Positions 35,821 through 48,411 of a stretch of 64,000 nt of DNA are shown one piece after another. Within the stretch, counting starts at the first letter, position 1. Each line of letters opens with the position of its first letter. This DNA is from Neckera pumila (Eukaryota; Streptophyta; Bryopsida; Hypnales; Neckeraceae): assembly GCA_963969595.1 (NCBI GenBank), contig OZ018416.1:6216065-6280064 (forward strand), in the 5' to 3' direction. A program made the translations under genes and the position numbers. The notes under the pieces were generated by a model that saw only the letters and a program-made list of their open reading frames with translations, searched no databases and was not told where the DNA came from.

Positions 35821-37154
35821 TGGATAGCATCTGGCAGCCAGGGAACTGATGAGATCTACATCTTCTGAGGTTTTCTCCTTGAGAATGGTCGCTCTACACA
35901 AGGATATGAGAGCCCGGGACCAGGATACACAGAGGATGATGCCAAGAAAGGGTACGGGGAGGGCAAGAAGTGGCACTTGTGCCAAGGTTTGTAGTATTAG
36001 AGAGAATCTACTCCTTCACAGGAGCAACAATCCTTTGTTCTCACTGTTTCTTCTCAGCAGGAACCAAGCCTCTCTCCATTACAAATGCTGGTGTGATTTG
36101 TAGGGTTGCAGTAATTGCTGCAAAATCTAACCATGTGAGCTGGAGCCATAGTGAAGAGAATAGCAGGGGTTTGCTATTTCTCGTGTGGAAGAATGCATTG
36201 CCATGAAGCAGACTTGGTAGGGGACATCAGAATTCCCGCTTCTCAAGTTTCTTGGCACAATTTAGGGTTACTGATGCTGAAACCTGGGGTGTCCTCTATT
36301 GGATATATAGTCAAGGTACCAGTACCCACCAGATTTGGGAGCAGCTCATGGAGCACAAAAGGAAGATGACCTAGGATGTTGAGTTTCTTAATCAAACTCT
36401 GATCTCCAGTTAATGATTACTGCGTGTGCCTTTCTTAGTGAGAAGGCTCTGGGTATTACATTCGGGCAAAATTGTCAAGGTATCTGGCCTCAATTGACAC
36501 CCATCAGACTGCTTCATGTAACATATAGGTTAGAATGTTAGCACTCTCGTGATCAAATTACTACGTTCGTGACGACTTTGCTGGATTGGTCTAAACTACT
36601 CTGTACAGCTAATTGAAGTATAACCGATTTGCACAACACATTTCCTTTTGAGTTTCTTGCCAAATCTGCAGATGAGGCGATGGTTGCCTATCAGGTGTCT
36701 CACTTCCAATTCATTCTCGTCATTCTGCATTCTGCCAAGTGGATAATGAAATGCTCAGTTTTCTGATTTATACTACGTAAGATTTTAAATACTACGTCTC
36801 AAAACTGAAGTTTCCCTTCCGTTTGTAAATAGACTAGCCTGTAATTGTACTCTGATTCCTCACTTCAATCCATCGTGAGCCACTAAAAAAATCATTGTGA
36901 AGGTTCCAGAGGTTCTGTATCTCGACAAATTGCAATATAGTACTGTAAGGTAACCACACCTAAAATCGATGACTCCTGAAAACTGACCCTTACTTTTGAA
37001 GGGAAACTGAATAGGGAGGATACCCCAAATGGTGAGCATTAGTAGAAGTGTGAGGTGGAGTTGGGTAGTGAGCAGATGTATGTATAGTACTATGGAGGTG
37101 GCGACCTTACAAGTGGTTGATTTTGGGTACACTTTCTTTTGTTTTAACTTCTTC
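35821..37154. other. 3' UTR of the trihelix gene and intergenic DNA
   Basis: Moderate-GC sequence to about 36700 is probably 3' UTR. Several short frames here have no protein resemblance. Near 36951 'taaggtaaccacacc' resembles the terminus of the TA-flanked element at 42263, suggesting a partial copy in about 36950-37110. Confidence 0.4.
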
Positions 37155-37493
37155 TAAGGGAGGAGGTTCTTAAACCTACTCGGGCTCTAAAATTGCCCAC
37201 CTCCTCAATGTTCACTGCTTGTACATGTTGCTTTTTGCAATGTACAAGCTGTGAACATTTGAGGAGGTGAGCGATTTTAGAGCCCTCCAAAGCATCAAAA
37301 ATTTGAACTTCAAAAATTCATAACTAATTCCAAAAAGCTCCAAAAAATATGAAACGACTTGGGTTGGATGCCAAGTTCATTTGTCTTTGTAGGAAAATTT
37401 ACTAAAAAATATTTCAAGAAGTTTCACCTCCCCAAAATTTAGATTCAGCTCTTAAGTAAGCGCTTTATGGACCTCCTCCCTTATATGACATGT
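37155..37493. mobile_element. TA-flanked MITE with AGGGAGGAGGT termini
   Basis: The left end is TAAGGGAGGAGGT (37155-37167). The right end is its exact reverse complement (37481-37493). Read as a TA duplication, the terminal repeat is AGGGAGGAGGT. An inner hairpin (about 37180-37290) pairs 'gggctctaaaattgc' with 'gcgattttagagccc' and 'cacctcctcaatgttcac' with 'gtgaacatttgaggaggtg'. This fits a Tc1/mariner-type (Stowaway-like) MITE. Confidence 0.7.
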
Positions 37494-37614
37494 TTTGATA
37501 CTACTAGTGCCATTTCTTAATGTGCATCAAATGGATTTTTGACATCACCTACACTACACTTTTAGCCTCCTACGTCTTGCACCTTTTGAAACTCTTCTTC
37601 TACACCTTAAATGT

Positions 37615-37850
37615 TTTGTTTTGTTTTGTTTTGTTTGTTATGGTGAAATCTCCTGGACTATGTGTCATTTGGTTATGTTCTTGCATCATTGGAAAGCCTT
37701 CTATGAGAAGGGGTGCATAGACTTTGTTTTGTGACATTTGGACATACGTTGTGGGAGTTATGGATTTTTGAGTTATTTTTTAATTAAAAATTAGAAATTT
37801 ACTTTTACTTTTATTTTTACTATAGCAACAACACAAGGGACACCAATTTG
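37615..37850 (+). repeat. Degraded relative of the GTTT-loop foldback (right arm)
   Basis: A TTTTG repeat is followed by 'gcatcattggaaagcc' and 'gagaaggggtgcatagac', which parallels 'ggtatcgtcagaaagct' and 'gatgaggggtgcaccggc' at 31070-31105. The terminal 'aaaaattagaaa' then 'tttacttttacttt' block also matches. Only one arm is recognisable. Confidence 0.5.
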
Positions 37851-37916
37851 TAACTAATTCACAATACTTCCAAAAACTGTGAAACCACTTGCATTTTGAT
37901 TCATACTGCTTCACCA

Positions 37917-38004
37917 ATGTGTTAAAATTGTTGTTCACAGAGCTTATTCTTGTTCATGCAATGTGTTAAAATTGTTGTTCACAGAGCTTATTCTTATTCG
38001 TGCA
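37917..38004. repeat. Tandem duplication of 44 bp
   Basis: Two nearly identical 44-bp units (37917-37960 and 37961-38004) start 'atgtgttaaaattgttg'. They differ at one or two positions. They lie about 0.3 kb upstream of the DUF676 lipase start and could affect its promoter, but no known motif is evident. Confidence 0.85.
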
Positions 38005-38282
38005 ATTTTAGGTGTAAGGTAGTTTCGTTAGTATTTGCCATTGTAGACATTCCGGCCGCATCAACAACTACCACGTGGCATATAAAGCCCACATTTCAGA
38101 AAGCATATGGCGTTGCCTTCAAATTTCTACATACGTGTATCACCCCTCTTTCTTGAGTTCTTTTTCTTAAAGTTTTTAGCAAATGAAAGGAAATTCCGTC
38201 ATAGCAAGAAAGGCACTTGAAGGTTGTTTTCGCAATTCCATGCGAATACAGTCCGCATCGAGAACGTCATCCTGTTTAGCGT

Positions 38283-41200
38283 ATGCACACAATGAGATTT
38301 CCCCATGAGGCCTTCAGATGGGCATATGGGTGGATTTCAACGCTCGGTCTCCTTGCACTGCACAGCAACCTTTTCGAAGTTGCAGAGTTGCTAGCCCTAA
38401 AGCATTCGAGCTCTTTGAAATTCCATTCCTGCAACTTTCGTTTTGGTGAGGGTGGCAATTGGAAAATCATGTCGCAGCAGGGTGGTTTAGCTGGACAGGG
38501 AAGCTCGACAACAGGGTCCAAGAGTTCACTGCGCAATCGATTCTTGCGAAGGCTAAGAAAAAAACCAGCTAGTAAAGAGCTTGAGGAGGTCGTGAGTAAT
38601 CCCAACTCATTCACACTTGGTCCCGTCGACGAGAAAGCGAAGCCCGAGCATCTGGTCGTACTTGTGAACGGAATTGCTGGAAGGTGGGAACCCAAAACCC
38701 TAATCTTTATCATAGTCATAGTGTTGGGAGATACAGTCCAGGAGTCTCGAGACTCAATTTGATGTGCCACACTTAAGACTCTAAGCATTGCTCTGAGTGT
38801 TTGAGTCTGTTGTCATTCACAAGACTTAGCTGATCTTGGAACCCAATTTTATGAATGGATGCAGTGCACTGAATTGGGAATATGCTGCTGAGCTATTCAG
38901 GAAGAGGCTCGGTGACAGAGTACTTGTGCACTGTTCGTTACTTCTCCCGTCTTTTTGTTCTTCAGTGTTGTTTCTCCCGGTAGTGATTGTAGATAGTTGA
39001 AGATTTTTCCTAGTAGCAGTACTCTAATGGGCTCTGTTTAGGACATGTGGCCCTAACTGGGGAAAGATCTTGGCTCAGACGGGTTTTGATTTTGTTACTG
39101 AATAGCTTAGATTTTTTATTTAGGGTTTGATTTTGACTTTTCCCAGGTAGTGCTGCGAATTCCTTTTGGAAGACCCTTAATGGCGTTGACACCATGGGGT
39201 TTCGTCTCGCTGAGGAGGTGAGTGGTCTCTAGTTTCTTCTCTATTTGTAGTAGAAGAAGACTTTTTGCAGGGGTATTTCCAGTTTAGCAATCGGATCAGT
39301 TTTTTGCTTAGAGTATGAGGTTAAGGATTCAGTATCTCTGTTGTTTGGTGCTCTGATTCTCTCCACTTGCAACTTATAGGTCATGAAGGAGGTTGAGAAT
39401 AATCGTGGCGTGACTAAAATATCCTTCGTGGGCCACTCGCTTGGGGGCTTGATTTCACGATATGCCATTGCGCTGTTGTACGCTCCAGCAGGTGACAAAT
39501 TTTCAGTGATTTCCATTGTCAACCTAGTTGCAGGGCATTTAAATCCTGTCGCTAATTATGTCTTGGAATTACTATGTGTGTGAGGTCTTGTTTTCTGAAG
39601 GTACGCCTGTGTGTAGGAGAACTTAGCCTTCTGGAAAAGCGGCCCTCCACAGCTGATTTTGAAGCTGGAGCCAGTGGAAGTGATCAGAATCCAGCTGCAT
39701 CTATCACTCATAAGAAGGACACCATTGCAGGGCTGGAACCGATGAATTTTATAACTCTTGCTACACCTCATCTAGGGTGCAGAGACCATCAGCAAGTGAG
39801 AATATTTCTTTCGTATTTATGTTTACTGTAGATACTATATGCTTCAATACAAGTGAAGTATTTGGAAAACGTTTTGAACAGGGCAATCATATGCTTAGCA
39901 TTCGTAGCCTTTATGCATGAGCTGCTAAGGAGAGGTACTCGAATAACCTCTGCTGCTGTTCTGCAGTTGCCCTTCTTGTGTGGGCTGATTCCTTTTGAGA
40001 AGGTAGCTCCTTTTGTCTCACATTGGTGTATTGGAAAAACTGGAAGACACTTGTTCCTGGCTGATGGTAAAGGGGATGAACCTCTTCTGAAGCGGATGGT
40101 TAAAGATTGTGACGACCTTAAATTCTTGTGAGATATTCTTTCCTATTACCTGATTTTCACATTCAAGTCCGGTATTTCAGAATGTATGTATTATCTGGAT
40201 TTTTTCTTGAAATTAGACAACTCACCGCACTCAATTCTCAATAATGACACTGCTTCGGGGACAAATGGGCTTTCATTTGCATTCTCACTCGTGCTCACAG
40301 CTCGACATGGAGAAGTTATCCAATCAGATTTGTTCACAACATGACACTGTCTCAGGATATACAGGGCATATAGAATTTACGAATGTGTTATTAGAGAGGG
40401 CTGAGTGGACTGTACTGGCTTGCCTGAGCTTATGTAATTGCATAATTCCGGTTTTTCTCAATTGAAGTTGGTATTATATTTTGTGGTCGTGCAGATCAGC
40501 CTTGCGATCCTTTGAGAACCGGACAGCGTATGCAAATGTTCGCTGCGATCGTATCATTTATCTAGATTGGTTATTGAAAAATGGTTTGATTTTTTGATTC
40601 CTGCAGATCTATGTGAAGTGGTTTTCGCCCTATATCTGATTTGTGGCTTGTAGACTTAGGGTTGGTCTTTTTTTGAGTATCAAGTTTCTAGAGGTAACGA
40701 TTAGCCGTAACTAGTAGTCCTAATCTCCTTGTCATCAAGGGCTTCAAGTTTCATGCAGTCAAGCATCATTCCTTGGGAATGCTGCAGATGGCCTTAACAA
40801 TATTAATAGCCATGGTTGGCTGGCGCACTGCTTCAATCCGAAAAAAGGGAGAAAATCCGGAGGTATGTTACAATTGTTACGTATCCTTCTCAGGTTGACC
40901 TTCTTACGGTTTCATTGTAAGCCTCACATCACATTCACATTGATGTGACTGTTCATTTCTAACAGCCTCTAAACAAAGGAATTGACTCGAAGTATCCACA
41001 TATTGTTCGTGAGGAAGCTGCTAGTGAACCCGTTCCTGCTCCAACTGGTATAAAAGGTGAGCACTTCGAGCCTACTAATGCCATAACTGGGTGATACATT
41101 TGTGTCATTTCTAGAGTGAGCTATGGAATGGTAAGGCCTGAAGAATGTTTAGTGATTCAGTGCAGGGAAGTGAAAACATCTATGACTTCACCGACCCTTA

Positions 41201-41652
41201 CTGCAATATTCTTGCCTACATTTGAACCTTTCCATGGAAGGACCCTAGGACCTGAGTTTGTTGTCTTTTTTTCTGCATGACCTTAGAAAGAGGCATTTTC
41301 CAACTTGTGTGTTGACAGATGTAATGGTAGCTGGCCTTCAACAAGTTTCGTGGCGGAGAGTTGATGTTAATTTCTCGGATGCTAAGCCTTATGTATCGTC
41401 TCACGATTTAATTCAGGTATTGAACTCACTGTAAATCTTAGATCGGTGATGGAACACATAGCGACTGCAATCCAGCATCATAAGCAAGTATTTTTGGACT
41501 CATGCATAGCAGAAGTGGATGTGTGCTATTTCCTAAGTAGTGGTCCATGAGCTTTGGATCTGATATGGGTTTGGTTTTTGCAGGTCAGGCTTTACCCCGC
41601 ACACAAAGGCGGAAAAGATGTCATTGACCACATTATTGACAAGCATTTTTAG
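38283..41652 (+). CDS. DUF676 serine esterase / lipase (alpha/beta-hydrolase)
   Basis: Eleven exons: 38283-38683, 38865-38936, 39151-39217, 39380-39491, 39617-39795, 39967-40127, 40495-40550, 40810-40862, 40966-41056, 41319-41416, 41584-41652. They sum to 1359 nt, or 452 residues. PEHLVVLVNGIAGS (about residues 120-134) is the oxyanion/N-terminal strand of the plant DUF676 family. GHSLGG at about 198-203 holds the nucleophile Ser200. NFITLATPHLG, GRTG-like GKTGRHLFL, and MVGWRTASIR follow in the family order. The protein ends GGKDVIDHIIDKHF. It probably hydrolyses acyl esters of lipids; the substrate and location are unknown. The ATG at 38283 follows an in-frame stop. The in-frame ATG at 38469 (390 residues) is an equally plausible start because the first 62 residues have no family match. 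The acceptor at 39150 lies in CAGGTAG, and using the upstream CAG would create a stop. Confidence 0.87.
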
Positions 41653-42262
41653 TTCTAAAAAAGCAGCGGGAAATGGACCAATCCCATCATGTAAGAATTA
41701 TATTGTTTTTTAATCATTTTACTAGGTATTAGCATCATGTGAATGTGTCAAATTAGTTTCAGCACATCAAGTAAATCGGTAGTAAGTGAGCCACTGAGGA
41801 CATCTGAATAATCAACAAATCAACTTGACAGTCTGAAGAGGAGAGAAAAGAAATGGTATGCTAATTTGCTCACGAGTAAGGGCAAATTAATTGTAAATAT
41901 ATTTATACTTTAGGTAGTCAGCAGATGGAACAGATGTTATATTGTCTCTTACTACGCTGTGGGCCACAGAATGTAAATAGATAAAAAGGTTTTCGATTCA
42001 ATGAGAATCTGGTCTAATGTATGATTTTGTTCTCAAATTGATGAGTTTACCCATTGCATTCGTGCACCAAAAGTATATTTCCAGAGCGACGGGTCTATGG
42101 CTGTGCTGGAAATGGATGACATGACATGACTATTAGTGATCGTGGACTGCCAATTGGGGCCAGATGTCAACGTTTAATCTTCCATAAATGCTACGGAGTA
42201 AGAAATTGATTTGAGAAGGTGAGCTCGTTTTGGCTGGCTGGTCAACCAGTCCCTCTAGTGTG
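41653..42262. other. 3' UTR of the DUF676 gene and intergenic DNA
   Basis: The sequence after the TAG at 41650-41652 has no further coding signal. It contains a moderate-GC tail to about 42250, probably 3' UTR and downstream DNA. Confidence 0.45.
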
Positions 42263-42555
42263 TAAGGTAACTACACAAATAAAATTCAGCGAGCAAATAA
42301 GCAATTCAGCATTAGTTTTTCATTTATATTGAAAAAGTTTTTATGGGGTCTTGTTGGTAGTCAAAAGTAGATTCTAGATTCGCTTAGAATACATTTTTTG
42401 GACATCATATGAATAAACTATGAATATTCAAAGTTTTGAGAATAGGTGTTTCTAAAATCGATCTTAGACTCTCATGGGTAGTGGGAGTACATTTTAGGCA
42501 AGAATCTATAGGGGCTGGTTTTAAAAAGAGGTCAAAATTAGGTGTAGTTACCTTA
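42263..42555. mobile_element. TA-flanked MITE with 14-bp perfect inverted ends
   Basis: The left end TAAGGTAACTACAC (42263-42276) and the right end (42542-42555) are exact reverse complements. Taking TA as the target duplication gives a 12-bp terminal repeat AGGTAACTACAC. Total about 293 bp. Its right part matches the dispersed repeats at 1845-2070, 32345-32545 and 47945-48185. It fits a Tc1/mariner-type MITE. Confidence 0.75.
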
Positions 42556-42959
42556 TAAGAATCTCATGTAGAGTTGCAATGTACTTCCAACTTTGGTCTA
42601 AATATAATATATTGTAAATTTTGATCATTTTGTAATAAACATTCATAGTGTTGTATTGGCGTTGGGTTATTAGAGAAGTAATCAACTCGTAGGATTCAAA
42701 AGAAAAATTGCAAAAATCTACCAATGATGAGTGCACTTTACCAAATTAAATACCATAAATTGTGGACAATGATAACAACACTACAATTGCACATATTTTA
42801 TATTTTCAAACACTTTTGACCACCTTGCATGTTGCAAGCAACCTACAACCCTCTTGAAGATATGGACATAAGGTAGCCTATCCATTCTTGATCACTTCCC
42901 ATTTCCACAGTGTAGGTTGTTTCTTTTCCGTGCAGATAGAGATGAATACTAATCAAATA

Positions 42960-43235
42960 TGACGCAGTTGTAGTACACGATGATTGACTACAAGATTTTC
43001 AATATTGCAACCAGACCTTGGTTGGAAATAGGAAGGTTTCTATGACCAATATAGGTTAAACAAAATTTTCAACTAAAACATCCAGAGTAATTATGTTTTG
43101 AGAAATGAAGTTTTGAAAATTGTAGAATCCTTCCAAACTCTATTTTCTTACATGGGAAAATTTTAGCACTTAGAAAACTTGCACTCTAGATATGCGTAAT
43201 TCCTTGAGTGGTTGGAAATGGGTTGTAAGCTTCTA
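42960..43235 (+). repeat. Dispersed repeat family R1, copy 1
   Basis: Aligns with 57480-57880 and 62635-63030 in the same orientation. Landmarks in order are 'gattgactacaagattttc', 'aatattgcaacca', 'ttggttggaaatagga', 'taattatgttttgagaaatg' and 'atatgcgtaattcc'. It is the most 5'-truncated of the three copies. No terminal repeat or coding content seen. Confidence 0.65.
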
Positions 43236-43417
43236 ATTAGTGTAGAGCACATGAATTTCTCACCCATTGCAATTGGGGTACACCTATAGTGAATGCTATG
43301 TTTAGTGCCAATTCTTTGAGAGTGGAGATTCAAACTTTTCTTTTTTTCATCAACCATCTTGTTGAATGAGACTCACGTGTTCATAAGAAGAACGGGAGGG
43401 TGATATTTGGGGGATAT

Positions 43418-43507
43418 AATATTCAACATGTAATTTCACCTTCCCTAGGAATTTTTGTTTTGAGAAAGATTTGTATGTAGGGGGTGTGAAGTTACATGTT
43501 GAATATT
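43418..43507. repeat. Hairpin with about 23-bp arms
   Basis: Left arm 'aatattcaacatgtaatttc' and the right arm 'gaagttacatgttgaatatt' are near-perfect inverted repeats with a spacer of about 42 bp. It is probably a small relic element. Confidence 0.5.
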
Positions 43508-45953
43508 AGACCCTTCTGGTATTGCCCTCTTGGTCTCCTTGTGGTTGACACTTTGACAGTTAGCTTTTCTTCAATGACCAAAAGCAGCTACTACTTTTCA
43601 ATCGAAATAAGTTTCTTTATTTCTCCACATACGTAAACTCTTTTAACAAGGGAAAGTAAATGCATATGTATATATATACACTGGCTAACCTGCAGTAGGT
43701 GCAGGGGAAAAGTGTGCATGACAAGTCATTGGAATGCTTGTCAAGCTCTAGGTTTTCATTGTGAAATAATTGGATGATATTTCTCTGGAATGAGAACGTG
43801 ACGGATTTTGTGACAAGAGTCGTGATACGGGTTGTGACACTGTGTACTTAATATAATAGATATACCATATTTTTATATTTTCTCATGCAATTAATTAGAG
43901 TCCATTCTTTGAAGTGACTCTCAAGATGTTTTGGTGTCAATAATGTCCACATACAAATTGCCAGGTGCAAGGCGAGTTCAGTTATCAGATGAGTCATTAT
44001 ATTCACAGCAGTCAGACAATTTTTCAGCCCATTTAGTCTGCATTTTCTTGAAGCCTCGTTGCAATAGGATCACTGTTGTCTACAATGTCAGATGAGACAT
44101 AGAGTTTGAGAAGAAGTAGTGCCACATTCAAGCTAGATTAGCTTCCATTCATTAATGAGAATGCCGTGTAATTAAGATCAGTCACAATAAGATTGTCACT
44201 AAGGTAGAGCCACCCATAACCGACCGAATAAGGAATTCCAACATGATTTGGAGTAGTGAAGGCAAAACAAATATATTTCAAAGGTACATCGTTAGAAATG
44301 ACAAGGATTGCAAAAAACTTGGTAATTTTATAGCTTAAACTGGAATTATTAGGAATTTGGGGAGGCAAAAAGTGCTCCGGACCCATGGCCAACCTCTAGA
44401 CTCTTCCAATGCCAATCATTCAATAACTTTTTTCCTAATCATCATTTCCTACTTTCTAAGCTTGGTCAAAAATACGTGCACCTATAGGTCAGGAATGGGT
44501 CATTGGTTGGGAATGGGGTGGCTCTACCTTGGTTCAGCTGCATTGCCTTTTCTAGTTACCAAGGAATATCTATGCCACTGATTTTTCCCTCTTTTCTACT
44601 TTTTAGTTCCCTAACTTCCCCCGTTCCTAGTGCCCAAAATCATCATCATGGAAACACAGAAGAAATCCAACATGTCCATCTATGGAATCTTTTGAAGAAT
44701 TCCATAGTCCATGTCTAGTGGTGAGAAAATACGACACTAAGATACAGTGTTTTCTTTGTGGGCCTCATGGGATCAAACTCTAGTGTCTTGGCATAGTCAC
44801 AATGGTCTAAATCTGGAGGGAACATCCACCATTACTGCATGGTGTGTTGTTAGTGTGAAAAACAAACACTGCTAAGATACACAAGGAATGGCTTCTTTCT
44901 GAACACAAGAAAACATTTGTCCCATTTTCACACTGACACAAAAGGACTCATTTGTCCCATTTCCATTTTTCTGAAACTTGCCTGATATTTCCGTAAGAGA
45001 AGCAAGGATGTCCTTTGAGTAGCGATACATACATACAGTGATCATGATCCGAACTAATTCGATCAAGCTTTGGCAATTCGGGAGATGTACTGTGCAGCAC
45101 TGTACAGGCCTTGGGCTGAAGAAAATCATGCTTTTGAGCTCTTGCAGCTGTGACATGAGGCACACGACCAACGTCATTGGAGGCTTTCTAAATCTTTCAT
45201 GATTTCCTTGTCCACACTCCATTTCACCCGTTTAGAGTCATTTTCCCATTCTATCCACTCCAAATGCGCGCGCAAAGTCTTTGTACTTGAATGTTTCTGC
45301 ACAATTCCTTTCACTTCCACACAAGCTTCACGGGCGTGTGTGCCTGTTTCAAGGTGCAGGCAGCAAATCTGAAACGAGTTCATTAATGGAGTCACTCGGA
45401 ACAGTTCATGAATCCATTGACCTCCATTTCAGACGTGGCCATAGCGGCGACTGGAAAATTTCGGCGATGGAACACGTTGGCTTGCTACTGCCGGATTCAG
45501 ATAACGTATGCGTTTGTGTCCTTCCTGCGTCAGGGTGCCAACAGGAAGAAGCTTTTTAATCACAGAAGCATATCCAGCCTCAACCTGGAACCCCGCCTGG
45601 CCACTCCCTGTAAGATCTGAGGCAAGCCTCTTTTAGAACTGGATGAGAATTGATAGGCATGAGATGCAATCTACTGGTGCAAAAACTTGACGCAAATTCA
45701 AGTATTCCCTTGCAAATGAGCACATGACGTCACTTGCAAACGACGTGAGGCTTCAGGTTCATGTAAGGTTTGAAATGCACATGAGTCCACCTCTCTGTGA
45801 TGATACTTGCGGACAGATTGTGGAGCATTATCGACCAGTATGGATGGTGCGTCAGTAAAAGCATCCTCACCTATTGAATCCTAAGTCGCCCTTGCTAGGC
45901 TAGCAGCAAAAGCTCTAATAAAAAGGGCGAAAATGTGAATTGAAGTATGAAAT
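43508..45953. other. Region between the lipase and the GDSL esterase, no additional gene supported
   Basis: The part nearest the esterase (about 45250-45953) is GC-richer and is probably its 3' UTR, read on the minus strand. A minus-strand frame at 44872-45222 would encode 116 residues, but overlapping frames in other phases and absence of any domain argue against it. No RNA gene was recognised. Confidence 0.4.
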
Positions 45954-48411
45954 TCAAGGTGACACTCTTGCCGCTTCAACGTCTTCTTCAGAGGGATGGA
46001 CCGTCATGTAAATAGAGGGTTCAGACAAGTCTTCCGGCATTGCATCATAGTGCAAGCTGGGCTGCCAGGGTGCGTCTTTCAACACTTTGATTAGCTCCTC
46101 CAGCATCACAGCACTCCCTTGAGAACTAAGATGCATTCCATCCCTGCAATCTCTCATTCAGAGCCCAATAAGAAGCGCAAATGACCTCTCGAAGTCCAGC
46201 ACGAGACAAGGGGTACCACTTTCAAGAAAACCTAGCAGTATTAAATCCTACCAATTGATCGCTATTCAAGGATATTTGTATCGTAAACCCTGCCAATTGC
46301 CACTAGAATACCTCTTGTGGGTGGGTTCTCGACTTGTGTGAAGATGCGGATGAAGACTTTCATTGTCAAGCGTTTTCAGACTCCTCAAATGCCCCTAGAG
46401 TCGAACAAAATCATTCGATGGTGGCATAACAGCTAAGCAATCATACAACACTCTAGCAACATCCAACTCCTACAGAAGAAGAGCTATTCCTTTGACAGAA
46501 GTGTCTGTAGTAAAGGTTACACTCCTGAGTCTCTTACGTGAGGCAGGCTGTTTGCCAAGCTGACTGCCGTTGGATTGAGGTCCAGAGGTCAATGGTACCC
46601 ACTCCCATTTTCTGAGCTGCACTTCTGCACGCTGCGGCATATTGACCCGCACGCTCATTTGTACGATCCACGTATTTCCCTCCCTTCTCTCCGTAAGTGG
46701 CCCTGCATCACTTGTAACCGTTACTCAGGAGCCCAATTCCTACACAATCACCGAGTCCATCTTTCATGTAGTGCAGCACAAACAGAAAACACTTGCATCC
46801 AAATAATCTAGCACTCAAATTATCTTGATTCAATCATTTCGTAGATAGAAAGAAAGCATGGACTAAAACATGCATATTCTGAAGCTAGCACAACCGGCAA
46901 TTTCACAATATCCATTTAATTTCAATGAGTTACTCATCATACCATCTGCTTCTGACTTTCATTCTAACAGAAACGACTCGTCTTAGCAGAGTAGTGTGAA
47001 TGTCAACAAAGGAACAAACCTGCCCCACTCTCGGCGGGCAGCCTCGTATATGGGTGGTGCAGTAGTCAGTATCACCCTAGTTTTCTCTGAAAGTCTCTGT
47101 TCAAGAAAGAACGACTAGTGTCTTATAAACGTCCATGACGAATGGTGCTACTTCGGGATCCTAAAACCCTCTGTACAGCACAAAGATCTAGAACACAAAA
47201 AGTAGTCCAGCTCACTTCAATAGAGTCTATCTCTCGAAAATGACCAGGAAGATTGGAAATGTAATTCTGTAGGGTAGAGACACCTGAAGATGCGCTGCAA
47301 TGCGACACAAATTGTCTTCAAACTCAGGGAGGGGAACGTGTTGCCCTCGGCCGCTGGGCATGGGAAAAGCACCGTCGTTGGCTCCAAAAAAGACCACTAC
47401 AAGCTCTGGTTGAACTTCTGCATCCTGTTGTTGGTAAGCACACTCTTCATTATGAAGGTCAACAGAGCGACAGAAAAATCCATTCCGTAAGAAAATCAAA
47501 TTCGAAAGGGCTTTACAAAATCCTCATCCTAACGAGAGATTCACATTCTGCACAATACTTCATCCTGGACACAAATTCCTCCTTCCACCATTACGTACTT
47601 TAGGGAGTATCTTGTCTAGAGCTTCAAGAGCTCTTCGAGTATTCCATCCTCGATACCCTCTGAGCACAATGTCTGCCTACAGAGACCACCAACACTTGTT
47701 CAGCTCTCCAAACCATTGTCCACTGGTCACTCCAAACAAACCCTAATACACATACCAGCACCAAATCCTTTTTGTTTACAAAGCAAATATCGACGAATCG
47801 TCCGTAAGAACCAAGAAACCTGGTCACACTGCACAGATTTTCAAATGGAACCTCCTCCAACTTCTCCACAAATTGCAAAATGAAGAGTCACCAATCAAGC
47901 CCAAGTACAAGGAGTTATTACAGTTCGTAAAGACATTCTTCATACGACTTTAGGGTAGCATCCCCTAATTGAAACCTATTTGCAAAATCGTCCCAACCAG
48001 ATTTTTGCCTAAAATTTACAGCGTCCATACAAGAGAGTCTAACTAGAGTCAATTTTGGGTACACCTATTCTCAGCACTTAGAAAACTCATAGTTAGAAAT
48101 TCATAGTTCGTTCATACCCGAGTCCAAAAAATGCATTCTAAGAAAATCTCAAACCCACTTTCAACTACTAATAAACTCCAAACCCTTCACATTCCCAGCA
48201 ACTCAACGTGGAATTCCAAACCCTAAACAAACTCGGCACAACCGACGAAAGCAAACCCAATCAAAACGAGGGTGTATTGCAATGCAATGCTATGCAATAC
48301 CTTTCGGCAGTAGAGATCGGCGAGAGCTGCTCCCCATCCGCCCTCACAGAAAGAGTATTCCGTCATGGAGGCTCCGTAGAGCACAAACCGGGGCCTTGCA
48401 TGAGGAGCCAT
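45954..48411 (-). CDS. SGNH/GDSL esterase, isoamyl acetate-hydrolysing (IAH1/CPRD49) type
   Basis: Six exons on the minus strand, listed 5' to 3': 48411-48301, 47676-47599, 47424-47284, 47096-47020, 46702-46538, 46143-45954. They sum to 762 nt, or 253 residues, the usual size for this family. Block I is VLYGASMTEYS with the nucleophile Ser15. Block II Gly is in GYRGWNTR (Gly47). Block III is FFGAND (Asn79). The Asp-His pair is in DGMHL (Asp192, His195). KTRVILTTAPPIYEAAR and DRTNERAGQYA match the family's central region. The enzyme should hydrolyse small acyl esters or acetyl groups, probably in the cytosol since no signal peptide is seen. One oddity is GAS instead of the usual GDS around the catalytic Ser. 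It stands alone and is convergent with the DUF676 gene upstream. Confidence 0.9.
47945..48185 (-). repeat. Dispersed repeat inside intron 1 of the GDSL esterase
   Basis: Matches 42340-42555 in reverse and 32345-32545 directly ('ttgcctaaaattta', 'acacctattctcagcac', 'tccaaaaaatgcattctaag'). It lies in the 624-bp first intron, which may explain that intron's length. Confidence 0.55.

Noticed and set aside
44872..45222. 116-codon open frame on the minus strand downstream of the GDSL esterase
   Set aside because: It overlaps another open frame in a different phase, has no recognisable domain, and lies where a 3' UTR or downstream DNA is expected.
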